A DNA stretch of 64,000 bases from Mycolicibacterium thermoresistibile (GCF_900187065.1 NZ_LT906483.1:1116001-1180000), one strand, 5' to 3'. Counted from the stretch's first letter, positions 45,275 to 55,556 are shown. Notes: generated by a model not told the origin, from the sequence alone. Numbers and translations: made by a program.

Positions 45275-48200
45275 GTGGGTTGGCACAACGGGCCGCCGAG
45301 CTGGACCGAGATGCAGCGGGTGCTCAACGGTCAGCCCCGCCGCGCCGGATGGCCGATCGACCGACAGCAGGGCGACGGTGGGGACAGCCCGGCCTGGTCC
45401 CGCAAACGGGGGCCGTACCGGCCGCCGGACCTGACCCGGGATCCGGCCGCGGTGCCGTACGCCGAACTGCACGCCCACTCGGCGTTCAGCTTCCTCGACG
45501 GGGCCAGCACCCCCGAGGAACTCGTCGAGGAGGCCGCCCGGCTGAACCTGCGGGCCATCGCGCTCACCGACCACGACGGCCTCTACGGGGTGGTGCGGTT
45601 CGCCGAGGCCGCCAGGGAACTCGGCGTGCTCACGGTGTTCGGCGCCGAACTGTCCCTGAGCAACACCGCCCGCACCGAGGACCCGGATCCGCCCGGGCCG
45701 CATCTGCTGGTGTTGGCCCGCGGGCCGGAGGGGTACCGCCGGTTGTCCCGGGAGATCGCCCGGGCGCATCTGGCGGGCGGGGAGAAGGGCAAACCCCGCT
45801 ACGACTACGACGCGCTGTCCGACGCCGCCGGCGGGCACTGGCACATCCTCACCGGATGCCGTAAAGGTCATGTCCGGCAAGCACTCTCCAGCGGCGGGCC
45901 GGAGGCCGCCGAACGGGCCCTGGCCGATCTGGTGGACCGGTTCGGGCGGGAGCGGGTCAGCGTCGAGCTCACCCACCACGGTCAACCCTGCGACGACGAA
46001 CGCAACGCCGTGCTGGCCGAGCTGGCGCACCGCTTCGGGTTGACCGTGGTGGCCACCACCGGAGCGCACTTCGCCGAACCGTCGCGGGGCCGGTTGGCGA
46101 TGGCGATGGGCGCGATCCGGTCCCGGCGGTCGCTGGACGAGGCGGCCGGATATCTGGCCCCCCTGGGCGGGGCGCACCTGCGGTCCGGTGCGGAGATGGC
46201 CCGGATCTTCGCGCACTGCCCACAGGTGGTGGCCGCCGCGGCCGAACTCGGCGAGCAGTGCGCGTTCGAGTTGGCGCTGATCGCCCCGCAACTGCCGCCG
46301 TTCGACGTGCCCGCCGGGCACACCGAGGACAGCTGGCTGCGGCATCTCACCATGGCCGGTGCGCGGGACCGTTACGGGCCGCCGGACCGGGCGCCGCAGG
46401 CCTATGCCCAGCTCGAGCACGAACTGAGAATCATCGAACGGCTGAGGTTCCCGGGCTACTTCCTGGTGGTGTACGACATCACCCGGTTCTGCCGGGAGAA
46501 CAACATCCTGGCCCAGGGCAGGGGATCGGCGGCCAACTCCGCGGTCTGTTATGCGCTGGGCGTCACCAACGTGGATCCGATCGCCAACGAGTTGTTGTTC
46601 GAACGGTTCCTGTCCCCGGTCCGCGACGGCCCGCCCGACATCGACATCGACATCGAGTCCGACCAGCGGGAGAAGGTGATCCAGTACGTCTACGACCGCT
46701 ACGGCCGCGACTACGCCGCCCAGGTCGCCAACGTCATCACCTACCGGGGGCGCAGCGCGGTGCGGGACATGGCCCGCGCGCTGGGGTTCTCGCAGGGGCA
46801 GCAGGACGCCTGGAGCAAGCAGATCAGCCGGTGGGGCGGGCAGTCCGACGCGCCGGACGTCGAGGACATCCCGGAACAGGTGGTCGAGCTGGCCACCCAG
46901 ATCGCCGGCCTGCCCCGGCATCTGGGCATCCACTCCGGCGGAATGGTGATCTGCGATCGCCCGATCGCCGACGTGTGCCCGGTCGAATGGGCCCGGATGG
47001 CCAACCGCAGCGTTCTGCAGTGGGACAAAGACGACTGTGCGGCAATCGGTCTGGTGAAGTTCGACCTGCTCGGGCTGGGCATGCTCTCGGCGCTGCACTA
47101 CGCCATCGACCTGGTCCGCGAACACAAGGGCATCGAGGTGGATCTGGCCAAAATCGACCTGTCCGAACCCGCGGTGTACGAGATGCTGCAGCGCGCCGAT
47201 TCGGTCGGGGTGTTCCAGGTGGAATCCCGCGCGCAGATGGCCACCCTGCCGCGGTTGAAACCCCGGGTGTTCTACGACCTGGTGGTCGAGGTCGCGTTGA
47301 TCCGCCCCGGGCCGATCCAGGGCGGCTCGGTGCACCCCTACATCAAGCGGCGCAACGGCATCGAGCCGGTCACCTATGAGCATCCGTCGATGGAGCCGGC
47401 ACTGCGGAAAACCCTCGGTGTGCCGTTGTTCCAGGAACAGCTCATGCAGCTGGCGGTGGACTGCGCCGGGTTCACCGCCGCCGAGGCCGATCAGTTGCGG
47501 CGCGCGATGGGTTCCAAACGGTCCACCGAGAAGATGCGCCGGCTCAAGGACCGGTTCTACGCCGGGATGCGGGATCGGCACGGTATCACCGGCGAGGTCG
47601 CCGACCGGATCTACGAGAAGCTGGAGGCATTCGCCAATTTCGGTTTCCCGGAAAGTCATTCGCTTTCCTTCGCGTCGCTGGTGTTCTACTCCGCGTGGTT
47701 CAAACTGCACCATCCGGCCGCGTTCTGCGCCGCCCTGCTGCGGGCCCAGCCGATGGGCTTCTACTCACCGCAGTCGTTGGTGGCCGACGCCCGCCGGCAC
47801 GGTGTCACCGTGCACGGCCCGGACGTCAACGCCAGCCTGGCGGACGCCACCCTGGAGAACGCCGGCACCGAGGTGCGGCTGGGCCTGGGCGCGGTCCGCC
47901 ACATCGGTGACGAACTCGCCGAGCGGATCGTCGAGGAACGAAAAGCCAACGGCCCCTACACCGATCTTCTCGACCTCACCGGCCGGGTACAGCTCACCGT
48001 GCCGCAGACCGAGGCGCTGGCCACCGCCGGTGCACTGGGCTGTTTCGGCATCTCCCGCCGGGAGGCGCTGTGGGCCGCCGGTGCGGCGGCCGGCCAGCGT
48101 CCGGACCGGCTGCCGGGGGTGGGGGCGTCGGGCGCCGACCGGGAGAACATCCCGGCGCTGCCCGGCATGAGCGAGCTGGAGGTGGCGGCCGCCGACGTCT

Positions 48201-48580
48201 GGGCCACCGGGGTCTCCCCGGACAGTTACCCCACCCAGTTCCTGCGCGCCGACCTCGACGCGCTCGGCGTGATCCCGGCGGACAAACTGCTCGAGGTGCC
48301 CGATGGCACCCGCATCCTGATCGCCGGTGCGGTCACGCACCGGCAGCGGCCCGCGACGGCGCAGGGGGTGACGTTCCTCAACCTCGAGGACGAGACCGGG
48401 ATGGTGAACGTGCTGTGCTCACCGGGGGTGTGGGCGCGGCACCGTCGGCTGGCGCAGACCGCCCCGGCGCTGCTGGTCCGGGGCATCGTGCAGAACGCCA
48501 CCGGCGCGGTCACCGTGGTCGCCGACCGGATGCGCAGACTCGAGCTGCGGGTGGGATCGAGGTCGCGCGACTTCCGGTGA
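45275..48580 (+). CDS. dnaE2: DnaE2, error-prone DNA polymerase III alpha subunit
   Basis: A 1101-residue C-family polymerase. The N-terminal PHP domain starts ELHAHSAFSFLDGASTPEEL; the polymerase palm carries GRGSAANSAVCYALGV and the catalytic acidic cluster PPDIDIDIESD near residue 451; HhH and OB domains follow, and the protein ends at RSRDFR. DnaE2 is the SOS-induced translesion polymerase responsible for damage-induced mutation together with ImuA' and ImuB, encoded 19 kb upstream here. GTG start directly behind its LexA-controlled -10 box. Confidence 0.97.
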   Translation: MGWHNGPPSWTEMQRVLNGQPRRAGWPIDRQQGDGGDSPAWSRKRGPYRPPDLTRDPAAVPYAELHAHSAFSFLDGASTPEELVEEAARLNLRAIALTDHDGLYGVVRFAEAARELGVLTVFGAELSLSNTARTEDPDPPGPHLLVLARGPEGYRRLSREIARAHLAGGEKGKPRYDYDALSDAAGGHWHILTGCRKGHVRQALSSGGPEAAERALADLVDRFGRERVSVELTHHGQPCDDERNAVLAELAHRFGLTVVATTGAHFAEPSRGRLAMAMGAIRSRRSLDEAAGYLAPLGGAHLRSGAEMARIFAHCPQVVAAAAELGEQCAFELALIAPQLPPFDVPAGHTEDSWLRHLTMAGARDRYGPPDRAPQAYAQLEHELRIIERLRFPGYFLVVYDITRFCRENNILAQGRGSAANSAVCYALGVTNVDPIANELLFERFLSPVRDGPPDIDIDIESDQREKVIQYVYDRYGRDYAAQVANVITYRGRSAVRDMARALGFSQGQQDAWSKQISRWGGQSDAPDVEDIPEQVVELATQIAGLPRHLGIHSGGMVICDRPIADVCPVEWARMANRSVLQWDKDDCAAIGLVKFDLLGLGMLSALHYAIDLVREHKGIEVDLAKIDLSEPAVYEMLQRADSVGVFQVESRAQMATLPRLKPRVFYDLVVEVALIRPGPIQGGSVHPYIKRRNGIEPVTYEHPSMEPALRKTLGVPLFQEQLMQLAVDCAGFTAAEADQLRRAMGSKRSTEKMRRLKDRFYAGMRDRHGITGEVADRIYEKLEAFANFGFPESHSLSFASLVFYSAWFKLHHPAAFCAALLRAQPMGFYSPQSLVADARRHGVTVHGPDVNASLADATLENAGTEVRLGLGAVRHIGDELAERIVEERKANGPYTDLLDLTGRVQLTVPQTEALATAGALGCFGISRREALWAAGAAAGQRPDRLPGVGASGADRENIPALPGMSELEVAAADVWATGVSPDSYPTQFLRADLDALGVIPADKLLEVPDGTRILIAGAVTHRQRPATAQGVTFLNLEDETGMVNVLCSPGVWARHRRLAQTAPALLVRGIVQNATGAVTVVADRMRRLELRVGSRSRDFR

Positions 48581-48633
48581 ATGTCGGCTTGCCCTACGCT
48601 TTTGCTGTGCCGATCTGAATTCGGGGGGTCGAG

Positions 48634-49812
48634 ATGGCACAACAATGGTCCGGTCGCGTGGCGACCGACATCCGGGACCCGCAACCGGACTGGGCGCCGT
48701 TCCTGCAGCCGGTGGCACCGCCCGGTGCGCCCAATGTGTTCATGATCGTCTGGGACGACGTCGGATACGGCGCACTGGAGCCGTTCGGTGGGCCGATCGA
48801 GACGCCGACGATGCACCGAGGCGTCGGCCGGCTTTCCCGGGTTCTCCGCTCGTATCCCCTTCGAGACCGGTCTGATCTCCGAGGTGCTCAACGCCAGGGG
48901 TGGAACACCTACGCCGTCGGGAAATGGCATCTGACGCCGGCGGACGAATGCGACGCCTCGTCGTGGAAGGGCCGCTGGCCGCTCGGCCGGGGGATTCGAA
49001 CGCTTCTACGGTTTCCTCGGCGGCGAGACCAACCAGTGGTTCCCCGACCTGGTGTACGACAACCCCACCGTGGATCCGCCGGCCACCCCGGAACAGGGCT
49101 GCCACCTGTCGGCCGACCTGGCAGACGAGGCGATCCGCGCGGGAATCCTGGCCCGGCAGAAGACGATCGGTCTGCTACCCGACGACGTGGAGTTGTCGCC
49201 GATCAATCCGCACGGCGAACCGGACACCACCGGGGCCGCCTGGCCGGCCCTGGCCGGCGGTGGATTTCGTATGTGTCCTCCACCAACCATGAGATCGGCA
49301 GGGTCATCGACCATCTCGAGGAGTCCGAGCAACTCGACAACACCGTCATCGTGGTGGTGTCCGACAACGGCGCGAGCGGTGAGGGCGGACCGAACCACTC
49401 GTTCAACGAGAACAAGTCTTCAACAACGTTGCATTACGTGTACAACTGGTTGGGCGAACGGATTCAGACGGTCAGCTCACCCGATCCGATCCCGGTGGGC
49501 ACCCATGTGCTGACCGCCGAATTCCAGATGACCGGTGACCAATCGGAGACCGACAGCGCGGTCGGAACGCTGACGCTGTACGTCGACACCGAAGCGGTGG
49601 CCGACGGCCCGAGCACCACCCAGCCGGGTGCGTTCTCGTCGACCGGTGACGGATTGTGCGTGGGGCGGGACAGCGGGTCGGCGGTGGCCGGCTATCCGGT
49701 GCCGTTCGCATTCGTCGGCGGCACCATCGACCGGGTGGTCGTCGACGTCAGTGGCGATCACTACGTCGACCGCGAGAAGCAGGTCCTCGCCGCCTACATC
49801 GCCCGCGACTGA
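48634..49812 (+). pseudogene. Arylsulfatase (AtsA family) gene remnant
   Basis: Pieces of an actinobacterial arylsulfatase of about 780 residues lie in different frames. The first is the start with NVFMIVWDDVGYGALEPFGG. Then come IPFETGLISEVLNARG, TYAVGKWHLTPADECD, GFLGGETNQWFPDLVYDN, and ELSPINPHGEPD, each after a frame change. Last, GRVIDHLEESEQLDNT is fused to the C-terminal domain (HYVYNWLGERIQTV to YVDREKQVLAAYIARD). Large internal segments are missing, including the region of the C-x-P-x-R formylglycine motif. One long frame spans 48634-49812 but its middle is out-of-frame sequence. It cannot be an active sulfatase. Confidence 0.87.
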
Positions 49813-49855
49813 GCGCCGACAGGCCGCGGCCGGGCGCGGCCACTAGCCTGGCGCC

Positions 49856-50497
49856 ATGGCCCTGAACCTGTCTGTCGACGACGTCCTGACCACCACCCGG
49901 TCGGTGCGCAAGCGCCTGGACCTGGAGAAGCCGGTGCCACGCGAGGTGCTGATGGAGTGTCTGGAGCTGGCGTTGCAGGCCCCGACCGGCTCCAATGCGC
50001 AGGGCTGGCAGTGGGTCTTCGTCGAGGATCCGGACACGAAGAAGGCCCTGGCCGACATCTACCGGGTCAACGCCGACGCCTATCTCGACCGGCCCCGACC
50101 GTCCTACGACGATGTGCGCGGCGAGCGGATGGACCGGGTCAAGTCCTCGGCCCGCTACCTCAGCGAGCACTTCCACGAGGTCCCGGTGCTGCTGGTGCCC
50201 TGCCTGGAGGGCCGGCCCGACAACCAGCCGGCCGGTGTGACGGCGTCGTTCTGGGGTTCGCTGCTGCCCGCGGTGTGGAGTTTCATGCTGGCGCTGCGCT
50301 CGCGCGGCCTCGGCTCGGCCTGGACGACACTGCATCTGGTCGGCGACGGGGAGCAGCGGGCCGCCGAGGTGCTCGGCATCCCGTTCGACCGCTACAGCCA
50401 GGCGGGGCTGTTCCCGATCGCCTACACCAAAGGCACCGACTTCCGCCCGGCCAAGCGGCTGCCCGCCGAACAGGTCGTGCACTGGAACCGGTGGTAG
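49856..50497 (+). CDS. Nitroreductase-family FMN protein (Rv3368c-like)
   Basis: A 213-residue nitroreductase. FMN-binding segments are TTRSVRKRLDLEKPVP, ALQAPTGSNAQGWQWVFVEDP and a C-terminal GLFPIAYTKGTDFRPAKRLP. Members reduce nitroaromatics, quinones or enones with NAD(P)H; the natural substrate of Rv3368c-type enzymes is not settled. The start codon is the ATG at 49857-49859 or an in-frame GTG-like codon just before; the frame and MALNLSVDDVL N-terminus are clear. Located between the decayed sulfatase and trmL, as expected from synteny. Confidence 0.87.
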   Translation: MALNLSVDDVLTTTRSVRKRLDLEKPVPREVLMECLELALQAPTGSNAQGWQWVFVEDPDTKKALADIYRVNADAYLDRPRPSYDDVRGERMDRVKSSARYLSEHFHEVPVLLVPCLEGRPDNQPAGVTASFWGSLLPAVWSFMLALRSRGLGSAWTTLHLVGDGEQRAAEVLGIPFDRYSQAGLFPIAYTKGTDFRPAKRLPAEQVVHWNRW

Positions 50498-50524
50498 CGC
50501 GGCCGCCGACGGTCGGTGCGCCGG

Positions 50525-50983
50525 TCACGCCCCCGCGAAGCCGTGCTGACGCCACGCCTCATAGACCGCCACCGCGGCGGCGTTGGACAGGTTCAGCGAG
50601 CGTCGTCCGGGCAGCATGGGAATGCTGACCTCGGCGGTGATGTGCGGATCGGCCAGCGTCTCGGCGTCCAGACCGGTCGGCTCCGGGCCGAACATCAACA
50701 CGTCGCCGGGCTGATAGTGGATGTCGACGTAGGTCGTCTCGGCCCGGACGGTGAACGCGAACACCCGCCGCGGTTGCAGCGCCGCCCAGGCGGCGTCCAG
50801 ATCGGTGTGCACACTCACCGACGCCAGATCGTGGTAGTCCAGTCCGGCCCGCCGGAGTTTCGGCTCGGACAGGTCGAACAGCGGATCCACCAGGTGCAGC
50901 TCGGCGCCGGTCGCGGCGACCATCCGGATCGCGTTGCCGGTGTTCGGCGGAATCCGCGGCGAGTAGAACATCACCCGAAACAC
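50525..50983 (-). CDS. trmL: TrmL, tRNA (cytidine/uridine-34 2'-O) methyltransferase
   Basis: A 152-residue SPOUT methyltransferase that 2'-O-methylates the wobble base of tRNA-Leu. It begins FRVMFYSPRIPPNTGNAIRM, has the motif-2 segment LMFGPEPTGLD, and ends with motif 3, IPMLPGRRSLNLSNAAAVAV, forming the AdoMet-binding trefoil knot. I start it at GTG 50983 to match family N-termini; the frame stays open to GTG 51025. It matches Rv3366. Convergent with the nitroreductase. Confidence 0.9.
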   Translation of the reverse strand: MFRVMFYSPRIPPNTGNAIRMVAATGAELHLVDPLFDLSEPKLRRAGLDYHDLASVSVHTDLDAAWAALQPRRVFAFTVRAETTYVDIHYQPGDVLMFGPEPTGLDAETLADPHITAEVSIPMLPGRRSLNLSNAAAVAVYEAWRQHGFAGA

Positions 50984-51148
50984 CAGACGATGATCCCAGC
51001 CGGCGATCGGGCTTTGCTCGCACACCGGCGGCTTGACCCAAGACGCTGTTAAGGAGATTGTCTGTTCAGTAAGAATTGTGGAACCGATGCCCTGTGCCTG
51101 TCATACTCGTCCAATTGCCAGGCGCAGCAGGAACATTTATGAACGACG

Positions 51149-51178
51149 CTCGAACAGTTGATCCTCGAACAGTTGATC
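51149..51178. repeat. Exact 15-bp tandem duplication with TCGAAC half-sites
   Basis: CTCGAACAGTTGATC occurs twice head to tail, 35 nt before the sensor kinase ATG. TCGAACAGTT equals the left part of the dnaE2 LexA box, but the right arms (GATC) do not match, so neither copy is a complete SOS box. Confidence 0.85.
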
Positions 51179-51212
51179 ACGGACATGCGGCCGGACGGCC
51201 GGCCGGGTTGCG

Positions 51213-54101
51213 ATGACGGTTTTCTCCCAACTGAGGAAGTCGGACGGAACGAACCGTGACGTCGAACCGCCGGCGCCGGACCCGATCAAGAAGCCGTCCC
51301 GGTGGGCACTGACCAACTGGCCGGTGCGCTGGAAGGTCTTCGCGATCGTCCTGGTGCCGTTGCTGTTGATCGCGACGTTCGCCGGATTGCGGGTCTACTC
51401 GGGGGTGGCGGAGAACGCGGAACTGCGGCGCGCCGTCGACCGGGCCGAGGTCATCCCGCCGGTGGTCGACTACATGGCCGCCCTGGAGGAGGCGATGGTC
51501 GCCGCCACCACCGGCCGGGAGACCCAGCCCGCGCTGGCCCGGTTCGACGAACGCAAGACCGAACTGCGGGAGCGCGCCGAGCAGGGCGAGATCGTTCCGG
51601 ATGTGCGGGCCGCGGTGGACACGCTGCTCGACGGCGGACAGGACCTCATCAACAAGGTCATGTCGAACGTCGTCGACCTGCGCCAACGGGTCACCGCCTA
51701 TGCACCGCTGCTGCTCACCGCCGAGACCGCGATCACCGGTTCGGCCCGCGACGACGCCCCCGGTGTGCAGCGCAAGGCCGAGGCGCTGTCCCGCGCGGTC
51801 GGCGCCCGCGGCCAGATGACCATGCAGGAGATGTCCGTCACCAGCGGCGGCTACCTGCCCGAGCCCGAGCTGCGCACCTCGTTGATCACGTTGGCCGGCA
51901 CCGAACCGTCGACGATCAACGGCATGATCGCTTACCTGGGCAACGACTCCCAGCAGGCGGCGACGCTGCGGACCGAGATGGTGCGGCGGATGTCGATGAT
52001 GTCCGATCCGGCGGTGCCGCTGGCCGCCAATCCGGAGTTGCTGGGGTCGCAGCAGGTGACCCGTTCGGTGGCCGACGCGATGATCGCCGAACTGGCCACC
52101 ACCATTCCCGACGAGGTGCGGCAGGCCGCCGACGATCAGCGGACCGCGGCGATCCGCGACACCGTGCTGGTGTTGCTGGCCATCGCCGTGGCCGCGGTGG
52201 TGGTGCTGCTGGTGGCACGGTCGCTGGTGCGTCCGCTGCGGACGTTGCGCGACAGCGCCCTGAAGGTGGCACACGGCGATCTGGCCCGTGAACTCGACCA
52301 GGTGCGGGAGACCGGTGAACTGCCCGAGGTCGAGCCGATCGCGGTGCACACCACCGAGGAGATCGGCCAGGTCGCCCACGCGGTCGACGAACTCCATGAG
52401 CAGGCCGTGTTCCTGGCCGGCGAGCAGACCCGGCTGCAGATGCAGATCAGCGACATGTTCGAAACCCTGTCGCGGCGCAGTCGATCGCTGGTGGACCAGC
52501 AGCTCGCCCTGATCGACCAGCTGGAACGCAACGAAGAGGACCCGCAGCGGCTGCAGAACCTGTTCCGGTTGGACCATCTGGCCGCCCGGATGCGCCGCAA
52601 CGGCGCCAACCTGCTGGTGCTCGCCGGCGCGAAGGTTCCGCGGGAACAGGCGGCGCCGATGCCGGTGGCGTCGCTCATCCACGCGGCCGCGTCCGAGGTG
52701 GAGGACTACACCCGCATCGTCATGACGACCGTGCCCGACAGCGAGGTGCACGGATCGGTCGCCGGCGACCTGGTCCACATCCTCGCCGAACTGCTCGACA
52801 ACGCGTTGCGCTACTCGCCGCCGACCGCCCAGGTGCGGGTGTCGGCCGGGCACGCCGACACCGGTGCCCTGGTCATCGAGGTGAGCGACGCCGGGCTCGG
52901 GATGTCCGAATCCGATCTGCGGATGGCCAACGCCCGGCTGGAGTCGGGCGGGGAGGTCGACCCGTACACAGCCCGGCACATGGGGCTGTTCGTGGTGGGC
53001 CGCCTCGCCGCCCAGCACAACCTGGTGGTCCGGCTGCGCAGCACCGTGCCCGGCGACCCCGGTTCGGGCACCACCGCCGGGGTGTACGTGCCGGCCGAGT
53101 TGCTGACCCGCTCGGAGGTCGAACCGGCGGTGCGCCGGCCCACCGGTGCCCACCGTGCCGTCGACCCGGGCGGAGCCCCGGTCACCGGCGCGGCCGACGC
53201 GCGGTTCAGCGAGGTTCAGACGGTGCCGCAGCAGACCGCCCCCGAGACCGCCGCCCCCGCCGCCCCGGCCGACGGTCAGGACGCAGGCTCCGCGGAGCTC
53301 CCGGTCGGCCTCCTGCCGCAACGGGCGCCCGGTGCCAGCGGCATCACCGAACTGCCCGGCTCGTTGGCGCCGCCGGCCGAACCGGCACCTGCGGCCGAGC
53401 CCGCCCAGCCTGCCGAGCAGACCAGTTGGCCGCAGGCCTGGCCGGACGCCACCCCACCGGAACCCGCTGCGCCGGAACCGGCTGAACCGGAACCCGTCGG
53501 GCCGGTGCGGCCCAGCGATACCTCGGCGTTCTTCGCCTCGCGGGCGCAGGTGCAGTCCGGGCCCCGATCCCGGCATGAGCCCCGATCCCGGCATGAGCCC
53601 CAGCCCCAGCCCCAGCCCCAGCCCGAACCCCAGCCCGAACCCCAGCCCGAACCCCGGCTCGGCGAATCGGCGCCGCCGGCCGCGGACGACGGCGACACCA
53701 TCTACCAGACGATGCTGTCCGAATGGCTCATCGACCCCACCGAGTTGGGCCGCAGCAGCGATCTCAACTGGGAGTCGGTGTGGGATCACGGTTGGTCGAA
53801 GGCCGCCGAAGCCGAGGACACCCCGGTCCGCGCGCACACCGAGGAGGGGCTGCCCATCCGGGAACCGGGGGCCCGGCTGGTGCCCGGCGGCCGGGACTCG
53901 GTGCTCGGCGCCGGAACCGAGGAGCACCGCAACGGGGGCGCAGCGGGCGTCGGCGAGCAGGTAGCATCGGCTGCCGAGTCCGAGGAGTCGGCGCCGCGGC
54001 CCGATCCGGAGGCGGTCCGGGCGAGCATCAGCAGCCATTTCGGCGGTGTGCAGGCGGGCCGATTACACGCCCGAGAAATCAGAGGAACAGACGACGAATG
54101 A
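51213..54101 (+). CDS. Conservon-type membrane sensor histidine kinase-like protein (Rv3365c/CvnA type)
   Basis: A 962-residue membrane protein. TM1 is at about residues 40-62 ([21 protein letters not shown]), the extracytoplasmic sensor at about 63-310 resembles a nitrate-sensing-type helical domain, TM2 is at about 315-335 ([20 protein letters not shown]), and HAMP follows. The HATPase domain has [12 protein letters not shown] near 525 and [10 protein letters not shown] near 558. No conventional phospho-acceptor H-box is obvious. The last 320 residues are Pro/Ala/Glu-rich and disordered. It begins the four-gene system shared with Streptomyces conservons; those proteins control a small GTPase. 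The ATG has no clear ribosome binding site. Confidence 0.9.
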   Translation: MTVFSQLRKSDGTNRDVEPPAPDPIKKPSRWALTNWPVRWKVFAIVLVPLLLIATFAGLRVYSGVAENAELRRAVDRAEVIPPVVDYMAALEEAMVAATTGRETQPALARFDERKTELRERAEQGEIVPDVRAAVDTLLDGGQDLINKVMSNVVDLRQRVTAYAPLLLTAETAITGSARDDAPGVQRKAEALSRAVGARGQMTMQEMSVTSGGYLPEPELRTSLITLAGTEPSTINGMIAYLGNDSQQAATLRTEMVRRMSMMSDPAVPLAANPELLGSQQVTRSVADAMIAELATTIPDEVRQAADDQRTAAIRDTVLVLLAIAVAAVVVLLVARSLVRPLRTLRDSALKVAHGDLARELDQVRETGELPEVEPIAVHTTEEIGQVAHAVDELHEQAVFLAGEQTRLQMQISDMFETLSRRSRSLVDQQLALIDQLERNEEDPQRLQNLFRLDHLAARMRRNGANLLVLAGAKVPREQAAPMPVASLIHAAASEVEDYTRIVMTTVPDSEVHGSVAGDLVHILAELLDNALRYSPPTAQVRVSAGHADTGALVIEVSDAGLGMSESDLRMANARLESGGEVDPYTARHMGLFVVGRLAAQHNLVVRLRSTVPGDPGSGTTAGVYVPAELLTRSEVEPAVRRPTGAHRAVDPGGAPVTGAADARFSEVQTVPQQTAPETAAPAAPADGQDAGSAELPVGLLPQRAPGASGITELPGSLAPPAEPAPAAEPAQPAEQTSWPQAWPDATPPEPAAPEPAEPEPVGPVRPSDTSAFFASRAQVQSGPRSRHEPRSRHEPQPQPQPQPEPQPEPQPEPRLGESAPPAADDGDTIYQTMLSEWLIDPTELGRSSDLNWESVWDHGWSKAAEAEDTPVRAHTEEGLPIREPGARLVPGGRDSVLGAGTEEHRNGGAAGVGEQVASAAESEESAPRPDPEAVRASISSHFGGVQAGRLHAREIRGTDDE
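53561..53655. repeat. Short repeats encoding a Pro-Gln/Pro-Glu tract
   Basis: GCCCCGATCCCGGCATGA occurs twice (53561-53578, 53579-53596), followed by AGCCCC-based units to about 53655. They encode a run of Arg-Ser-Arg-His-Glu-Pro and then Pro-Gln and Pro-Glu dipeptides in the kinase tail. Frame is kept; length is probably variable. Confidence 0.85.
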
Positions 54102-54550
54102 CCTTTCCGGCGGGTGGGACTGACACGCCCCGGGGATCGGGGCCGCAACGTCCGACAGCCCGGGAGTCGCTCGACTGGCTGGTCTCGAAGTTCGCTCGCG
54201 AGGTGCCCGGTGTGTCGCACGCGATCCTGGTGTCCGCGGACGGCCTGTTGATGGCGGCTTCTGAGCACATGCCCACCGAGCGGGCCGATCAGCTGGCTGC
54301 GGTGGCGTCCGGGCTGGCCAGTCTGTCCACCGGTGCGGCGCAACTGTTCGACGGCGGACATGTGCTGCAGTCGGTGGTCGAGATGGAACGCGGCTATCTG
54401 CTGCTGATGCGGGTCGGCGACGGATCGCACCTGGCGACGCTGACCGCCCGGTCCGGCGACATCGGGCAGATCGGCTACGAGATGGCGATCCTCGTCGAAC
54501 GGGTCGGCAACGTGGTGCAGGCCGGACGCCGCACCGCGCAGCACTCGTGA
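54098..54550 (+). CDS. Roadblock/LC7 domain protein (CvnB-like)
   Basis: A 150-residue roadblock/LC7 protein: [56 protein letters not shown] and [18 protein letters not shown]. In conservon systems it binds the GTPase encoded two genes downstream and may act as its regulator. The ATG overlaps the kinase stop (ATGA). Equivalent to Rv3364c. Confidence 0.93.
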   Translation: MTFPAGGTDTPRGSGPQRPTARESLDWLVSKFAREVPGVSHAILVSADGLLMAASEHMPTERADQLAAVASGLASLSTGAAQLFDGGHVLQSVVEMERGYLLLMRVGDGSHLATLTARSGDIGQIGYEMAILVERVGNVVQAGRRTAQHS

Positions 54551-54557
54551 GACGTCG

Positions 54558-54935
54558 ATGGACGCCTGGCAACCCGAACCCGGACCGGCCGATGAGCCGA
54601 GTCTGGTGCGCCCCTACATCCTGACCGCGGGCCGCACCGACTCACGGGTCGACCTGCCGCTGGAGGCGCCGATCCAGGCGGTACCCACGCAGGCGCCGGT
54701 GCACTGGCCGCGCTCCGATGTGCGGGGGCAGATCGTGGAGTTGGGGGCCCGCAGCCTGTCGGTGGCGGAGATCGCAGCGCATTTGTCGCTGCCTCTCGGC
54801 GTGGCGCGCGTGCTAATCGGGGACCTGGTGACGCAGGGTTATCTGCGGGTGCAAAGCACCCTCGGCGCCGTCTCCACCGACGACGAGCGCCGCGAGCTCA
54901 TAGGAAGGACATTGCGTGGCCTACGGGCGCTTTGA
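54558..54935 (+). CDS. DUF742 winged-helix protein (CvnC-like)
   Basis: A 125-residue DUF742 protein: SLVRPYILTAGRT at the N-terminus, then a winged-helix-like half, IVELGARSLSVAEIAAHLSLPLGVARVLIGDLVTQGYL, and a C-terminal RTLRGLRAL. It is the third member of the four-gene system; function within the complex is undefined. It starts 7 nt after the roadblock gene and overlaps the GTPase gene by 20 nt. Equivalent to Rv3363c. Confidence 0.92.
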   Translation: MDAWQPEPGPADEPSLVRPYILTAGRTDSRVDLPLEAPIQAVPTQAPVHWPRSDVRGQIVELGARSLSVAEIAAHLSLPLGVARVLIGDLVTQGYLRVQSTLGAVSTDDERRELIGRTLRGLRAL

Positions 54936-55506
54936 CGGGCCGGGCAACCGGGCTACCGCGTCAACCAAGATCGTCATCTCGGGCGGGTTCGGCGCCGGCA
55001 AGACGACCTTCGTCGGCGCGGTTTCGGAGATCATGCCGTTGCGGACCGAGGCGCTGGTCACCAACGCCTCGGCCGGTGTCGACGGCCTGGAGGCGACCCC
55101 GGACAAGCGCACCACCACGGTGGCGATGGACTTCGGCCGCATCACCCTCGACGAGGACCTGGTGCTGTACCTGTTCGGCACGCCGGGGCAGCGCCGGTTC
55201 TGGTTCATGTGGGACGACCTGATCCGCGGGGCGATCGGCGCCATCATCCTCGTCGACGTGCGCCGGCTGCAGGACAGCTTCCCCGCGGTGGACTTCTTCG
55301 AGGCCCGGGATCTGCCGTTCCTGGTGGCGATCAACGAGTTCGACGGTGCGCCGCGCTATCCCACCGAGGCCATCCGCAAGGCGCTGGCGCTGCGCGACCA
55401 CGTTCCGGTGATCTCCGTCGACGCCCGCGACCGGCAGTCCGCCAAGGAGGCGTTGATCGCCATCACCGAATACGCGCTGGACCGCATGTCCACGCTGCCC
55501 GGGTAG
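54916..55506 (+). CDS. Small Ras-like GTPase (CvnD-like)
   Basis: A 196-residue GTPase. The P-loop is VISGGFGAGKTTFVGAV (G1), TTTVAMDFG contains the G2 threonines, LFGTPGQRRFWFMW is G3 with Pro in place of the usual Ala/Gly, and INEFD replaces NKxD in G4. This family (Rv3362c, MglA/CvnD-related) cycles on the membrane-associated kinase/roadblock/DUF742 complex. GTG 54916. A bidirectional hairpin terminator follows. Confidence 0.93.
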   Translation: MAYGRFDGPGNRATASTKIVISGGFGAGKTTFVGAVSEIMPLRTEALVTNASAGVDGLEATPDKRTTTVAMDFGRITLDEDLVLYLFGTPGQRRFWFMWDDLIRGAIGAIILVDVRRLQDSFPAVDFFEARDLPFLVAINEFDGAPRYPTEAIRKALALRDHVPVISVDARDRQSAKEALIAITEYALDRMSTLPG

Positions 55507-55507
55507 C

Positions 55508-55556
55508 GATTTCGGCGTGCTGACGATCGCTCAGCGACCGTGAGCACGCCGAAATC
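55508..55556. terminator. Bidirectional terminator between GTPase and ABC exporter genes
   Basis: GATTTCGGCGTGCT (55508-55521) and AGCACGCCGAAATC (55543-55556) form a perfect 14-bp stem; inside the 21-nt loop TCGCT and AGCGA can also pair. It fills the gap between two convergent stop codons, and the outer AT-rich ends of the arms provide T-runs in both directions. Confidence 0.85.

Noticed and set aside
48634-49812. Intact 392-residue sulfatase
   Set aside because: The middle of this frame is out-of-frame sequence; sulfatase motifs lie in the other frames and the active-site region is missing.
51149-51178. A second SOS box upstream of the sensor kinase
   Set aside because: The half-sites are in direct orientation and the inverted GTTCGA arm is missing.
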